Below are positions 25,183 to 34,826 of a stretch of DNA of 64,000 nucleotides, in pieces. Location: assembly GCF_026870155.1 (NCBI RefSeq), contig NZ_CP113975.1, positions 4,092,001 through 4,156,000 on the forward strand, in the 5' to 3' direction. How positions within the stretch are numbered: the stretch's first letter is position 1; every line of letters begins with the position of its first letter. Below the pieces are notes generated by a model. It was given only the letters and a program-made list of their open reading frames with translations, made no database searches and had not been told where the DNA came from. The position numbers were made by a program, and so were the translations under genes. The stretch comes from Flavobacterium marginilacus (GTDB taxonomy: Bacteria > Bacteroidota > Bacteroidia > Flavobacteriales > Flavobacteriaceae).

Positions 25183-26952
25183 ATGAAAATAAAATTCACT
25201 AAACTTATTCTTATTATGCTGGGTATTGCCAGTACTCTAGTCAGCTGCAATTCGAATAAAAAAGAAAATAACGGTAATACGACAGATAAGAACTTTACGG
25301 CTTTTGAAACTGATTTTTTAGATGCTTATTGGAAACAATATCCTTCAGGCTCTATAGGTGTAGGTTATGGCAAATATTATGACAAATTGGTGGTGCCTAA
25401 TGCTGCCACTTTTGCAGATAATGTTTCTTTCTCAAAAAAATGGTTAGCCGATTTAGCTTCTTTGGACTATAATCAGCTGAGCGATAATAATAAAATCAGC
25501 AGTAATATCATCAAGAATCAATTGGAAAGCGATATTTGGTACACTACCGTTTTTAAACAACAGGAATGGGATGCTTCTGTCTATAATATCAGCGGCTCTT
25601 GTGATTACATCATTAACCAGCCGTATGCATCACTAGATGAACGATTGAGAATACTAACCAAGTATCTGGAAAACTCTGATGCTTTCTACAAAGCTGCCTT
25701 AGAGAATTTAAAACAACCAACCAAAGAACATTTGGAAATGGCTGTCAGCCAAAACAAAGGCGGATTAGGAGTATTTGGCAAATCACTCACAGATTCTATT
25801 GCAGCTTCCCATTTGACTGTAACCGAAAAAGAAAGTTTGCAAAAAAACATCATTAAAGCAACCACTGCAATGAAAGGTTATGTAAGCGGTTTGGAAAAAA
25901 TAGGTGCTGATAAAAATTTTAAATTCAAAGATTACCGCATCGGTAAAAAACTGTTTGCTGAAAAATTCAAATACGATTTAGCAACTGATTTTACTCCAGA
26001 ACAGATTTATGCAAAAGCGATTGCTGCCAAAAAATTCTATCATAACAAAATGTATGTTACTGCAAGTAAGGTATGGACGAAATATTATCCAGCTCAAACC
26101 AAACCAAAAGACAGTTTAGAAGTAATCAGGATGGTTTTAAGCAAAATGCAGCTTAACCATCCTACTCCTGCTAATTTTTATAAATCACTGAAAGACCAAG
26201 TAACTCAATTGAAAAAGTTTATCATTGAAAAAAAATTATTCGACTTTGATACTGTTTCTCCTCCAATCAAGGTGAGATACATGCCAGAATATGCCAGAGG
26301 TTTTGCTTTGGCTAATGCTGAATTTATTCCTCCTTACCAAAAAAAAGGAACAACATATTACAATATAGACGACCTGACTCAATATACTCCAGCAAAGGCC
26401 GAAAGTGCTTTGTGCGAAACCAATTCCTACTCTTCGCAGATATTATCCATACATGAAGCGGTTCCAGGACATTGCTTACAGGGAATTTACAATAACAAAA
26501 AATCTCCAGATGTATTACGTTCTGTTTTCCAAAATGGTGCTATGATTGAAGGTTGGGCAGTATATTGTGAAACAATGATGATTGATGAAGGCTGGGGTAA
26601 TCATCAGCCAGAAATTGAATTAGCATTAGGAGTCTGGAAACTTCGAGAATTGGGTAACGTTATCATCGATTATGATATTCAATGTTTAAACAAATCAAAA
26701 GAAGATATCGTAAAACTGTTATCAAAAGAATGTTTTCAAACCGAGCAGCAGGTTGAGGAAAAATATCATCGTGCTACGGTTTCTCAGGTGCAGCTTTGCT
26801 CTTACTATAGTGGTTCTACAGCCATTCAACAGCTTAGAGATGATTATCAAAAGAAAATGGGCAATAAATACAGTTTAAAAGATTTTCATGAGACATTCCT
26901 AAGTTTTGGCAGTTCTCCTGTAAAATATATTCGTGAACGAATGTTAAAATAG
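25183..26952 (+). CDS. DUF885 family lipoprotein metallopeptidase
   Basis: A 589-aa product with a lipoprotein signal (LILIMLGIASTLVSC, Cys at about 22). DUF885 proteins are M32/M3-like zinc peptidases of the cell envelope. The motif SIHEAVPGHCLQ (HExxPGH) near residue 426 is the zinc site, followed by MIEGWAVYCETMM, where the Glu acts as third ligand in related families. The N-terminal part (DFLDAYWKQYPS through FKDYRIG) is normal for the family. Last gene of the apparent amidohydrolase operon; the set may scavenge peptides (inference). Confidence 0.92.
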   Translation: MKIKFTKLILIMLGIASTLVSCNSNKKENNGNTTDKNFTAFETDFLDAYWKQYPSGSIGVGYGKYYDKLVVPNAATFADNVSFSKKWLADLASLDYNQLSDNNKISSNIIKNQLESDIWYTTVFKQQEWDASVYNISGSCDYIINQPYASLDERLRILTKYLENSDAFYKAALENLKQPTKEHLEMAVSQNKGGLGVFGKSLTDSIAASHLTVTEKESLQKNIIKATTAMKGYVSGLEKIGADKNFKFKDYRIGKKLFAEKFKYDLATDFTPEQIYAKAIAAKKFYHNKMYVTASKVWTKYYPAQTKPKDSLEVIRMVLSKMQLNHPTPANFYKSLKDQVTQLKKFIIEKKLFDFDTVSPPIKVRYMPEYARGFALANAEFIPPYQKKGTTYYNIDDLTQYTPAKAESALCETNSYSSQILSIHEAVPGHCLQGIYNNKKSPDVLRSVFQNGAMIEGWAVYCETMMIDEGWGNHQPEIELALGVWKLRELGNVIIDYDIQCLNKSKEDIVKLLSKECFQTEQQVEEKYHRATVSQVQLCSYYSGSTAIQQLRDDYQKKMGNKYSLKDFHETFLSFGSSPVKYIRERMLK

Positions 26953-26987
26953 TTATCAAATAAACATTTAGACAATTACACAAAATG

Positions 26988-27020
26988 ACCTCGCTTTAAA
27001 TATTTAGAGCGAGGTTTATT
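26988..27020 (+). terminator. Rho-independent terminator after the DUF885 gene
   Basis: ACCTCGCT (26988-26995) and AGCGAGGT (27008-27015) followed by a T-rich run. The rest of the gap to 27270 is AT-rich without visible features. Confidence 0.75.
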
Positions 27021-27270
27021 TTTATTTCAGTTGCATCTGCAATCAAAAAACAGTCTTCCTGTTAAACAATACCCCACAATAAACCAGTAAAATTATCGCA
27101 AAACAATTTATACATACACCACATTATCAAATACATATAATTCAATATTCCAAAACATTTTTTATTATATTTGAATAATCGAAACAAAGATTAGAATAAT
27201 ATGCAGTCAGAATTTCCATTTCTCCCAACTAGTGAAAAAATAGCATGTCCAAATAAATTGTACTCTAAAA

Positions 27271-27660
27271 ATGAATAAGGATACTAAAGAATATAACGAC
27301 AAACAAACTGAAACTGACAAAGCAATTTGTGACCTGATTGCCACTGCTATTGACAGCGAACTAACCGAAGCCGAAAATAAAATCTGGCATGCCATCCCAG
27401 TTTGGTTCATCGACGGAAATCCAATTGTAGGCTACGGCAAACTCAAAGACAGCTTACGGCTTTTATTTTGGAGCGGTGATACTTTTGAAGAAGAAAAACT
27501 TCAAAAAGAAGGAAAATTTAAGGCTGCTGATATCCGCTATACTTCCGCAGACCAGGTTAATTTAGATGATCTGTCCCGCTGGCTGAAAAAATCAAGAGAA
27601 ATTCAATGGGATTATAAAAACATTATAAAACGTAAAGGACATCTGGAAAGGTTAAAATAA
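27271..27660 (+). CDS. DUF1801 family protein
   Basis: A 129-aa cytoplasmic protein. The segment AENKIWHAIPVWFIDGNPIVGYGKLKDSLRLLFWSGDTFEE is typical of DUF1801 (YdhG-like) proteins, with the conserved aromatic GNP and the 'F-W-G' pocket. Its biochemical role is unknown; members are small alpha/beta proteins. It stands alone before the convergent Lrp gene. Confidence 0.8.
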   Translation: MNKDTKEYNDKQTETDKAICDLIATAIDSELTEAENKIWHAIPVWFIDGNPIVGYGKLKDSLRLLFWSGDTFEEEKLQKEGKFKAADIRYTSADQVNLDDLSRWLKKSREIQWDYKNIIKRKGHLERLK

Positions 27661-27717
27661 AAAAACTAACTCAAAAAGATTTTCTAAAATCCCAAAAGAC
27701 ATTCCTATTGATACTTT

Positions 27718-28176
27718 TCATATTGGCAAAACCGTTGTACTCTTCACTTCTGAAATAATAAAAAAACTGTTTATCAAAGATACTTCCGGCAAAATGGATA
27801 ATTTCATCTGATGAAAATGATGATAACTTTCCATGTCTGGCAGCACAATTTTGAGCATATAATCAAAACTACCCGAAACAAAATTACATTCAACAACCTC
27901 AGGTAAATCTAATATTGCACGATTAAAACTATCCGAAATATCAAACGTCTGTTTCACCAAAGTCACCTGGCAATAAACAGTGAGGTTTTTACCTAGTTTT
28001 TTCTTGTTCAATATAGATACATAACGTTCAATAACACCCTCTTTTTCAAGACGTTTAACTCTGTCATGAACTGGAGTGAGCGAAAGATTTATTTGATTCG
28101 AAATGTCTTTTAATGTCAAATGTGCATCTTCCTGCAGGAGACGAAGTATTTTTCTGTCATTTTCATCTAAAATCAT
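27718..28176 (-). CDS. Lrp/AsnC family transcriptional regulator
   Basis: A 152-aa regulator with an N-terminal HTH (about 4-60: LDENDRKILRLLQEDAHLTLKDISNQINLSLTPVHDRVKRLEKEGVI) and a C-terminal RAM ligand-binding domain (VVECNFVSGSFDYMLKIVLPDMESYHHF). It is divergent from alanine dehydrogenase (28388) across a 211-base gap, the usual layout for a local Lrp-type activator responding to alanine (inference). Confidence 0.93.
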   Translation of the reverse strand: MILDENDRKILRLLQEDAHLTLKDISNQINLSLTPVHDRVKRLEKEGVIERYVSILNKKKLGKNLTVYCQVTLVKQTFDISDSFNRAILDLPEVVECNFVSGSFDYMLKIVLPDMESYHHFHQMKLSILPEVSLINSFFIISEVKSTTVLPI

Positions 28177-28342
28177 AACAAAAACAAATTTTATAAATTA
28201 ATTTATAACAAAATAATCCGATAAATTTTCTTTTTAATATTCATAAAACTGCCAAATAAAGAATTATTTCATGCTAAAATACTAAATAAAAATAATATTT
28301 TCTTATTTTAACATCCATTAAACAAAATTTTTCTTTATCTCC

Positions 28343-28350
28343 TAAATTTG
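28343..28350 (+). promoter_or_regulatory. Candidate -7 box of the alanine dehydrogenase promoter
   Basis: TAAATTTG (TAnnTTTG consensus), 38 bases before the ald start, in the shared lrp-ald gap. The -33 element is not clear, which would fit a promoter needing an activator. Confidence 0.4.
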
Positions 28351-28387
28351 TAATGTAATATTAAATCAACCACTTAAAACATAAGTT

Positions 28388-29512
28388 ATGATAATCGGTG
28401 TTCCTAAAGAAATTAAGAATAATGAAAATCGAGTTGCCCTAACTCCAGCAGGTGCTGCTGAAATGATAAATAATGGACATAGCGTTTATGTTCAGGCAGC
28501 CGCAGGCGAAGGAAGCGGTTTTGCCGATGAAGAATATACTGCTGCCGGCGCTGTTATTTTACCGACGATTGAAGAGGTTTATGCAATCGCTGAAATGATT
28601 ATCAAAGTAAAAGAGCCAATCGCTTCAGAATATCCTCTTATCAAAAAAGACCAGTTACTTTTTACATACTTCCACTTTGCATCATCAGAACCGCTAACTC
28701 ACGCAATGATTGAGCGTCAGGCCATCTGTCTGGCATATGAAACTGTTGAAAAAACAGACCGCAGTTTGCCGTTATTAGTTCCAATGTCTGAAGTTGCAGG
28801 GCGTATGTCTATTCAGGAAGGTGCGAAATATTTAGAAAAACCATTAAAAGGAAGAGGAATTCTTCTTGGCGGTGTTCCAGGTGTTCCTCCGGCAAAAGTA
28901 TTAGTACTAGGCGGAGGTATAGTAGGAACTCAAGCTGCAAAGATGGCCGCAGGTTTAGGAGCTCAAGTCACTATTATGGATGTAAGCTTACCTCGTTTAC
29001 GTCAATTAGATGATATTATGCCTGCTAATGTTACGACTATAATGTCTAACAGTTATAACATTAAAAAAGCAATTACAGATACTGATTTAATCATTGGAGC
29101 TGTATTGATTCCTGGTGCTAAAGCGCCACATCTTATTAAACGCGACATGCTAAAATCTATGCGTCCGGGAACCGTTCTTGTTGATGTAGCCGTGGATCAA
29201 GGAGGATGTATTGAAACCTGCTCCCCTACCACTCACGAAAACCCAACTTTCATTATTGACGATATTGTACATTACTGCGTGGCAAATATGCCAGGCGCAG
29301 TTCCTTATACTTCGACACTTGCACTTACTAATGCTACTTTGCCTTATGCAGTACAATTGGCAAACAAAGGATGGCAGAAAGCCTGTGCCGAAAACGAAGA
29401 ACTAAAAAAAGGATTAAACATTGCCAACGGAAAAATCCTTTATAAAGGAGTTGCCGAAGCTTGGAATCTTCCTTTTAATGAAGAGTTAGTATTAGAAAAC
29501 GCAGTTTGTTAA
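28388..29512 (+). CDS. ald: Alanine dehydrogenase
   Basis: NAD-dependent interconversion of L-alanine with pyruvate and ammonia; cytoplasmic hexamer in the known enzymes. The 374-aa product is of normal length. It has MIIGVPKEIKNNENRVALTPAG at the N-terminus, KVKEPIASEYPLIKKDQLLFTYFHFAS with the pyruvate-binding Lys and catalytic His, and the Rossmann motif VLGGGIVGTQAAKMAAGLGA near residue 176. C-terminal MPGAVPYTSTLALTNATLPY is typical. Divergent lrp and the downstream convergent amino-acid permease suggest an alanine-use locus. Confidence 0.96.
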   Translation: MIIGVPKEIKNNENRVALTPAGAAEMINNGHSVYVQAAAGEGSGFADEEYTAAGAVILPTIEEVYAIAEMIIKVKEPIASEYPLIKKDQLLFTYFHFASSEPLTHAMIERQAICLAYETVEKTDRSLPLLVPMSEVAGRMSIQEGAKYLEKPLKGRGILLGGVPGVPPAKVLVLGGGIVGTQAAKMAAGLGAQVTIMDVSLPRLRQLDDIMPANVTTIMSNSYNIKKAITDTDLIIGAVLIPGAKAPHLIKRDMLKSMRPGTVLVDVAVDQGGCIETCSPTTHENPTFIIDDIVHYCVANMPGAVPYTSTLALTNATLPYAVQLANKGWQKACAENEELKKGLNIANGKILYKGVAEAWNLPFNEELVLENAVC

Positions 29513-29538
29513 TATTAAATAAGTGCTTACTACGCAGG

Positions 29539-29576
29539 AAAAACCCGTTTTGAAGAACAAAACGGGTTTTCTGTTT
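29539..29576 (+). terminator. Rho-independent terminator of ald
   Basis: AAAACCCGTTTTG and CAAAACGGGTTTT arms around a short loop, followed by TCTGTTTTT. Confidence 0.85.
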
Positions 29577-29664
29577 TTAGTCTGATTATAATTTGAAGCA
29601 GAAAACATTAGACTTATTCAGCAATTTACAAATAGTAAAAAGAAACAGCAAAAACAGTCAAAAA

Positions 29665-29693
29665 CAAAAAAATCCGCCACTAGAGACGGATTC
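29665..29693 (-). terminator. Rho-independent terminator of the amino-acid permease
   Basis: On the minus strand AATCCGTC...GGCGGATT followed by seven T, about 47 bases after the permease stop. Confidence 0.75.
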
Positions 29694-29739
29694 CTATATC
29701 ATATTTAAAAACAGCAATCTATTCTCTGAAATCTGAATA

Positions 29740-31149
29740 CTATTCCTTAGGTTTAGTCAAATAATACACTGGAATACCTGTCAGCATAATCAATACTCCC
29801 CATCCGCAGGTAGAAAATTTAGTAAGCAGTAATCCAATACAAATTGCAATCGCTACAATTATATACACAAGCGGCAAGAATGGATATCCAAAAGCTTTGT
29901 AAGGTCTTTCAGCCTCCGGCATTTTCTTTCTGAGAATAAAGATTCCGTAAATTGTAAGTATGTAAAAAATCAATACGATGATAATTACAAAATCAAGCAG
30001 ATCACCATATTTTCCAGTCAAACATAATACCGATGCCCATACACACTGCACCCATAAAGCCCATGCTGGAACGCTTGCCTCATTAAGATTGGCTGCTTTC
30101 TTTAAAAACAAACCATCTTTAGCCATTGTGTAATACACTCTGGCTCCTGCCATAATCAGTCCGTTATTACACGCAAAAGTCGAAATCATAATCATCAGGG
30201 CAATTATAATTGTCCCCATATCCCCAAAAGTATATTGAGAAGCAACGACCGCAACTCTGTCAGATTTTGCTGTGGCAATTTCCTGCATTGGAATAACTGC
30301 CAGATACATCAAATTCGTTAATATATAAATAATAGTTACAATCAATGTACCTAAAAACAAACTTAAGCCAACATTGCGTTTTGGATTTTTAATTTCTCCT
30401 GCAATAAAAGTTACTCCCACCCAAGCATCACTGGAAAATAAAGAACCAACCATTGCTGCCGAAATTCCAGTCAGCAAAGCTGTTCCGCCAATAGAACTCC
30501 AAGATTCACTGTCAGCATCAAAAGCTCTTGAACCCCATGTATCAGCCCAGTTAGCATTCCAAATATCCGATTTGGCAGCCAAAATAAATCCGAAGATGAT
30601 TAATCCAAACAATGATAAAATTTTAATTATCGTCAAAACCGTCTGAAGAATTTTGCTGTTTTTCACCCCGCGGCTATTTACATAAGTCAACAAAACAATG
30701 GTTATTATCGAAACGATTTGTGCTGCATTCAGTTTGAAAGCACCCAGCTCATACAAAACATTTTCATCACTTAAAGGCGGATATAAATAGGCCGAAAATT
30801 TAGAAAATCCTACACCTACAGCAGCAATAGTTCCAGTTTGAATTACAGCAAAGAAACTCCAGCCGTACAGAAAAGCGATTAACTTATTGTAAGCTTCTTT
30901 TAGGTAAACATACTGCCCTCCAGCATTAGGAAACATAGCACTCAATTCTCCGTAACTAACAGCAGCGATCATCGTAATTAAGCCCGAAATAAGCCATATC
31001 AGTATTAACCAGCCCGCAGATCCAACTTGTCTTGCGATATCTGCACTCACAATAAATATCCCAGAACCTATCATCGACCCTACGACAAGCATAGTTCCGT
31101 CTAATAATCCGAGTTCTCTTTTAAATTCTCCTGGTTTGTTTTCTTCCAT
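29740..31149 (-). CDS. APC-superfamily amino-acid permease
   Basis: A 469-aa inner-membrane transporter with about 12 helices. The consensus entry LLDGTMLVVGSMIGSGIFIVSADIARQVG (helix 1, substrate-binding GSGIF break) and FPNAGGQYVYLKEAYN are those of the LAT/amino-acid permease family. Later NSRGVKNSK and AGARVYYTMAKDGLF fit. No signal peptide. It converges on ald, so alanine or serine uptake is a reasonable guess, not shown by sequence. Confidence 0.92.
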   Translation of the reverse strand: MEENKPGEFKRELGLLDGTMLVVGSMIGSGIFIVSADIARQVGSAGWLILIWLISGLITMIAAVSYGELSAMFPNAGGQYVYLKEAYNKLIAFLYGWSFFAVIQTGTIAAVGVGFSKFSAYLYPPLSDENVLYELGAFKLNAAQIVSIITIVLLTYVNSRGVKNSKILQTVLTIIKILSLFGLIIFGFILAAKSDIWNANWADTWGSRAFDADSESWSSIGGTALLTGISAAMVGSLFSSDAWVGVTFIAGEIKNPKRNVGLSLFLGTLIVTIIYILTNLMYLAVIPMQEIATAKSDRVAVVASQYTFGDMGTIIIALMIMISTFACNNGLIMAGARVYYTMAKDGLFLKKAANLNEASVPAWALWVQCVWASVLCLTGKYGDLLDFVIIIVLIFYILTIYGIFILRKKMPEAERPYKAFGYPFLPLVYIIVAIAICIGLLLTKFSTCGWGVLIMLTGIPVYYLTKPKE

Positions 31150-31247
31150 TTTTTTGGTTTATTTTTTTGGTTGGCTAAAGATATACTTTTTTTTGAAAAT
31201 GGCTAATACTAGTATCTATACTCAGAAAAAGATTAAATCCTAAAAAC

Positions 31248-31278
31248 AAAAAACCCTTAAGTTTCCTTAAGAGTTTTG
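31248..31278 (-). terminator. Rho-independent terminator of the LysM-NlpC/P60 gene
   Basis: On the minus strand AAAACTCTTAAGG and CTTAAGGGTT arms followed by T-run, 20 bases after the stop. Confidence 0.75.
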
Positions 31279-31297
31279 ATAAATTTATTTTTAAAAG

Positions 31298-32707
31298 CTA
31301 TTTAAGTATCCGGTTCACCTGTGCAAAATTACGGTGATAATACGGCTCTTTTGTAGAAGAAATAATTACTCCTGAATGTGTCGAAGAATGGATAAATTTT
31401 ATTTCATCTTCATTAACTTCTATAACCATTCCCACATGATTAATATGACGTCTTCCGTTAGTTTTAAAGAAAATCAGATCTCCTTTCTGTGCATTTTCAT
31501 CATCAATCTTTTCACCAATTGCAGATTGTTCAATGGAAGATCTTGGCAGTTTTATATCAAATGCACCAAAAGTAGAATACATGAAACCTGAACAATCGAA
31601 TCCTGCAGTTGTAGTCCCTCCGCTTCTATATCTGGTTCCTATCTTATCTGATGCTGACTGAATGATTTGAGCAATCAGGTCTTCATTTGCAATAGTCAGC
31701 CCTGTAGTTGTAGTGTCAGCTTGTTTTTCAGATTGAACTAAAGCAGTTCCATCTTCTTTTTTTATTTGATTCTCGACAGCGTTATTAGGAACCTGAATAC
31801 TTAATTTTGCACCAACTTCTAATTTTTGCTTAATGGCAGGATTCTGTTTTTCTAATGCTGCTACGGTTATGCCATATTTTTTTGCAATTCCATATTTAGT
31901 TTCTTTAGTCAAAACTTCATGAATGATTTCAGAAGTTGGAACTTGAGATTCTTCAATTGTAATCTTCTCCTTATTTTTATTTTCAGCTGGAACAATTTCT
32001 TTTTTTTCAGCCGCTGCAACCGGAAGAGTTTCTGTTTCAGACTTAGTTTCTTTTACAGCTAACTCTTTTGATGCCGATTTTCCATTACTAGGAATCACAA
32101 TTACCTGACCTAGACTTAAGCCCTTCTTCCCTATTTTAGGATTGGCATCCTGCAGTTCTTTCAAGGTTATACCGTACTTCTTTGCGATTGCATACAAAGA
32201 TTCTTTTGGTTTCACTATATGCGTTAAAGATTCCGTATTTTCAGCAGTTTCTTCTGCCTTTGAATTAGACAAATCGGCTATTTCTTTCTTGGTTAAATTT
32301 GATGGAATATTAATAGTCTGTCCTATTTTCAATCCTTCTGTTTCTAATTTAGGATTTGCTTTGTAGAGCAGCTCAGTTGTAGTTTTAAATTGTTTTGTAA
32401 TTCCGTATAATGTTTCTTTAGACTGCACCTGGTGAGTAATCTGAGTTATTTTTTCAGCATCGGAAACTGTCTGATCATTCTCTTTTTTCGATTCAGAATT
32501 TGGAATCAGTAATACCTGATTGAGATGCAGTGTTTTTTTAGCTTTGGGATTTAACTTATAAATTGAAGCAATCGAAACATTGTATTTTTGAGCAATACTA
32601 GAAATTGTTTCCCCTTTTACTATAGAATGCTGAATGTTATTATCTTGTGAAAAAACGCTTATACTGCATAAAAAAAAGGCTGTAACAATTAATCTTAAGT
32701 ACTTCAT
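31298..32707 (-). CDS. Secreted LysM and NlpC/P60 peptidoglycan hydrolase
   Basis: A 469-aa product. Signal peptide (1-20, ending SVFSQ). Four LysM modules start at about residues 27, 92, 161 and 263 (for example HSIVKGETISSIAQKYNVSIASIYKLNP), separated by Glu/Lys-rich linkers. A C-terminal NlpC/P60 domain from about 340 has the catalytic triad in context: Cys in GGTTTAGFDCSGFMYS, His in RRHINHVGMVIEV, and a second His in KFIHSST. It probably cleaves the peptide stem of peptidoglycan in the periplasm. Confidence 0.95.
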   Translation of the reverse strand: MKYLRLIVTAFFLCSISVFSQDNNIQHSIVKGETISSIAQKYNVSIASIYKLNPKAKKTLHLNQVLLIPNSESKKENDQTVSDAEKITQITHQVQSKETLYGITKQFKTTTELLYKANPKLETEGLKIGQTINIPSNLTKKEIADLSNSKAEETAENTESLTHIVKPKESLYAIAKKYGITLKELQDANPKIGKKGLSLGQVIVIPSNGKSASKELAVKETKSETETLPVAAAEKKEIVPAENKNKEKITIEESQVPTSEIIHEVLTKETKYGIAKKYGITVAALEKQNPAIKQKLEVGAKLSIQVPNNAVENQIKKEDGTALVQSEKQADTTTTGLTIANEDLIAQIIQSASDKIGTRYRSGGTTTAGFDCSGFMYSTFGAFDIKLPRSSIEQSAIGEKIDDENAQKGDLIFFKTNGRRHINHVGMVIEVNEDEIKFIHSSTHSGVIISSTKEPYYHRNFAQVNRILK

Positions 32708-32921
32708 CGTTCTTTATTTATTCCTCATTTTCAACAATACACACATTTTTTGAGGGGGTTATACTATTTGTGTGTCTGGTTTTCAACTTTTTTTTGAAGA
32801 ATTACAAATATAACTTATTAAACAGAAACAAAAACTAAAAACAGGCTAAAATTCTTAAAAAAAATAAAAATATCAGCCTTTTATCGTTAATATTAACACA
32901 AAATTAAACACTTTAACCTTT

Positions 32922-33554
32922 TCATAAACTTTCTAAAATCGCTGCGTAATGAAATATTGTCCCCATGAGCACGAAGAAATGCCAAATAGTGTGAAAATAA
33001 TTTTTGTCCCCTTTGATATAAAAAAATACTCCCACAGTATAACTCAATCCGCCTGCAAGAATCCACATAAATACCGAAAATGGAATTACGCCCCATAACG
33101 GTTTTATAACAAAAACAATCATCCAGCCCATCATTAAATACAATGCAACAGAAATAAACTTAAAACGGTCAATGTAAAAAATCTTAAAAAATGTCCCCAA
33201 CAAGACTATCGACCACATTGTTCCTAAAAATAGCAGCGCCGTTTCCTTATTCAGATAAATAACCATGAGTGGCGAGTAAGTACCTGCAATCAGATAGTAA
33301 ATACTGATATGATCGGCTATTTTAAGCAACTGTTTCGATTTTTGTTTTTGTACTAAATGATACAAAGATGAAAACAAATACACAAGCATCATTCCTATTC
33401 CGAAAACTATAACTGACGATTCTGTTATTAAATTGTGGTGTTCAGATGCTTTTGCAATAAGCAAAGGCATTCCTGTTAAACAAAATAGTATCCCCAGAAT
33501 GTGTGAAATTCCGTTTGCTAATTCTTCTTTGCGGGTTTGGATTCTGGTTGACAT
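32922..33554 (-). CDS. Hemolysin III/TrhA (PAQR-like) family membrane protein
   Basis: A 210-aa protein with seven predicted helices. ELANGISHILGILFCLTGMPLL near the N-terminus contains the family His. YLFSSLYHLVQKQKSKQLLKIADHISIYYLIAGTYSP carries the conserved SxxYH and the D-H-x-x-I-Y-x-x-I-A-G-T-Y motif. A C-terminal IWHFFVLMGTIFHYAAI completes the metal-binding His set. Role in membrane homeostasis is inferred from the TrhA family. A 180-base gap separates it from the hydrolase gene. Confidence 0.93.
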   Translation of the reverse strand: MSTRIQTRKEELANGISHILGILFCLTGMPLLIAKASEHHNLITESSVIVFGIGMMLVYLFSSLYHLVQKQKSKQLLKIADHISIYYLIAGTYSPLMVIYLNKETALLFLGTMWSIVLLGTFFKIFYIDRFKFISVALYLMMGWMIVFVIKPLWGVIPFSVFMWILAGGLSYTVGVFFYIKGDKNYFHTIWHFFVLMGTIFHYAAILESL

Positions 33555-33631
33555 CGTATTTATTTTTACACTTTTAATTTCAATAAAGATACGATTTCAT
33601 CATTTAATTTCAAGCATACCGAAGCTTAAGC

Positions 33632-33814
33632 CACGGCATTCCCTTTTAAAAGTTTCTGACACGAATTACACTAATCTGCACGAATGAAGATTGCTGTTTA
33701 ATTACACAAAATATTCGAAACTGTAAAAGTTGTAAAATTTGATTTCAATTTTGATAAGAATTAGTGTTAATTGGTGAAATTCGTATTTATCTTTTTTTAA
33801 ATGCGAATGCCGTG
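33632..33814. mobile_element. MITE-like element, copy 2
   Basis: 183 bases, the same terminal inverted repeats (CACGGCATTC... and ...GCGAATGCCGTG) and interior as copy 1, plus a 9-base internal duplication near 33727. It is flanked by perfect 9-base direct repeats AGCTTAAGC at 33623-33631 and 33815-33823. No coding capacity. It lies upstream of the second HTH module. Confidence 0.8.
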
Positions 33815-33960
33815 AGCTTAAGCTTTAATATTTAGTTCTCAGATTACTCCTCTGTCAAGACTACAACAGTATTTCCATAAAATTCCATCAATTTATTCAT
33901 ATACATAACTTTTTACTTACACATTTAACAAAATATACAAAAATTGACAGAAAAAAACTA

Positions 33961-33989
33961 TTTGAAAAAGTAAGAATAGTTTAGATTTG
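33961..33989 (+). promoter_or_regulatory. Flavobacterial promoter of module 2 gene A
   Basis: TTTG at 33961 and TAGATTTG at 33982-33989, separated by 17 bases; this fits the Bacteroidota -33 TTG / -7 TAnnTTTG pattern. The start codon is 44 bases downstream. Confidence 0.55.
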
Positions 33990-34032
33990 ATTTTGTAAAC
34001 TATTAGTACAATAACCATTAAAAAACTATTTT

Positions 34033-34530
34033 ATGTCAAATTTGCTTAACAATCGCGTAAACGCCACTGCTACGGCAGCACAGGTAACGGCAGTCAAAGC
34101 CGCTTTCCAAACTATTCTAACCAATCTTCCGTTTCTGGTGGGGTTAACCGCCGACGAGAGAAAATCACTAAACACTGTTGATGTCGCCAACAAAGCGTTT
34201 ACCGAAGATGCCATTAATGCGGCAGTAAACAACCCAACGCTTGTTCCGTCTTATCTTTCGGTGGCGAATATGCAAAATGATTTAACACTTTTTACGCAAC
34301 TGGATGAAATCTCGGGTTTGGCCAACCAGCTTTGTGAGCGCATTGAAGACACCAAAATGCTGGCAGGCAGTGAGGCCTACAGTGTAGCACTGGCGCTGTA
34401 CAAATCCTTTGGATCAGCAGCCGATGCCGGAGTTCAGGGAGCAGACAGCATCGTCGATCAACTCAAAAAACGTTTTGCCACTAGCGGCGGAAATGCCGTT
34501 ACGGTACCGCCCGTACTACCAGCGGTGTAG
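34033..34530 (+). CDS. Module 2 gene A: conserved 165-aa protein, paralogue of 18956-19456
   Basis: Same architecture as the first copy: MSNLLNNRVNATATAAQVTAVK, FLVGLTADERKSLNTVDVANKAFTEDA, LTLFTQLDEISGLANQLCERIEDTKMLAGSEAYS and a low-complexity Pro/Val tail. No signal peptide or membrane helix. Function unknown. Its third base positions look more GC-rich than those of the NACHT gene downstream, so the two probably have different histories. Followed by a terminator, a 22-bp array and an HTH gene. Confidence 0.75.
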   Translation: MSNLLNNRVNATATAAQVTAVKAAFQTILTNLPFLVGLTADERKSLNTVDVANKAFTEDAINAAVNNPTLVPSYLSVANMQNDLTLFTQLDEISGLANQLCERIEDTKMLAGSEAYSVALALYKSFGSAADAGVQGADSIVDQLKKRFATSGGNAVTVPPVLPAV

Positions 34531-34558
34531 CAAAACAATTTGCTTAAAAATAACCGCA

Positions 34559-34593
34559 ATCGCCTCTTTTGAAATAAAAGAGGCGATTTTTTT
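34559..34593 (+). terminator. Rho-independent terminator after module 2 gene A
   Basis: ATCGCCTCTTTT and AAAAGAGGCGAT, perfect 12-base arms, followed by a T-run. Confidence 0.85.
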
Positions 34594-34628
34594 GCCGTTC
34601 TTTTTTGTTATTCAAAAGCAATTGTATG

Positions 34629-34826
34629 TAGTTCGAACCAACAATATAGGTAGTTTAAACCTGCTTTATTGGTTCGTCGAACCAATAGAACAGCTAGTTT
34701 GCACCTATACTATATGGTATTAGAACCAATAAAGCATATAGTTTAAACCAATAGTATATGTAGTTCGAACCAACAGAATATGTAGTTTGAACCAATAAAC
34801 CATGTAGTTCCAACCAACACTATTAG
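34629..34826. repeat. Tandem array, nine units of exactly 22 bp
   Basis: Units start every 22 bases from 34629 to 34805; a tenth, decayed unit follows at 34827. Consensus TAGTTYGAACCAAYA, with a palindromic core GTTCGAAC or GTTTAAAC. Units 3, 4 and 5 are the most diverged. The last units alternate CAATA and CAACA, hinting at a 44-bp super-period. It takes the same place, between gene A terminator and HTH gene, as the unrelated-sequence array of module 1. Confidence 0.85.

Noticed and set aside
34629..34826. 22-bp repeats as a CRISPR array
   Set aside because: The units are contiguous with no unique spacers, and no cas gene is present.
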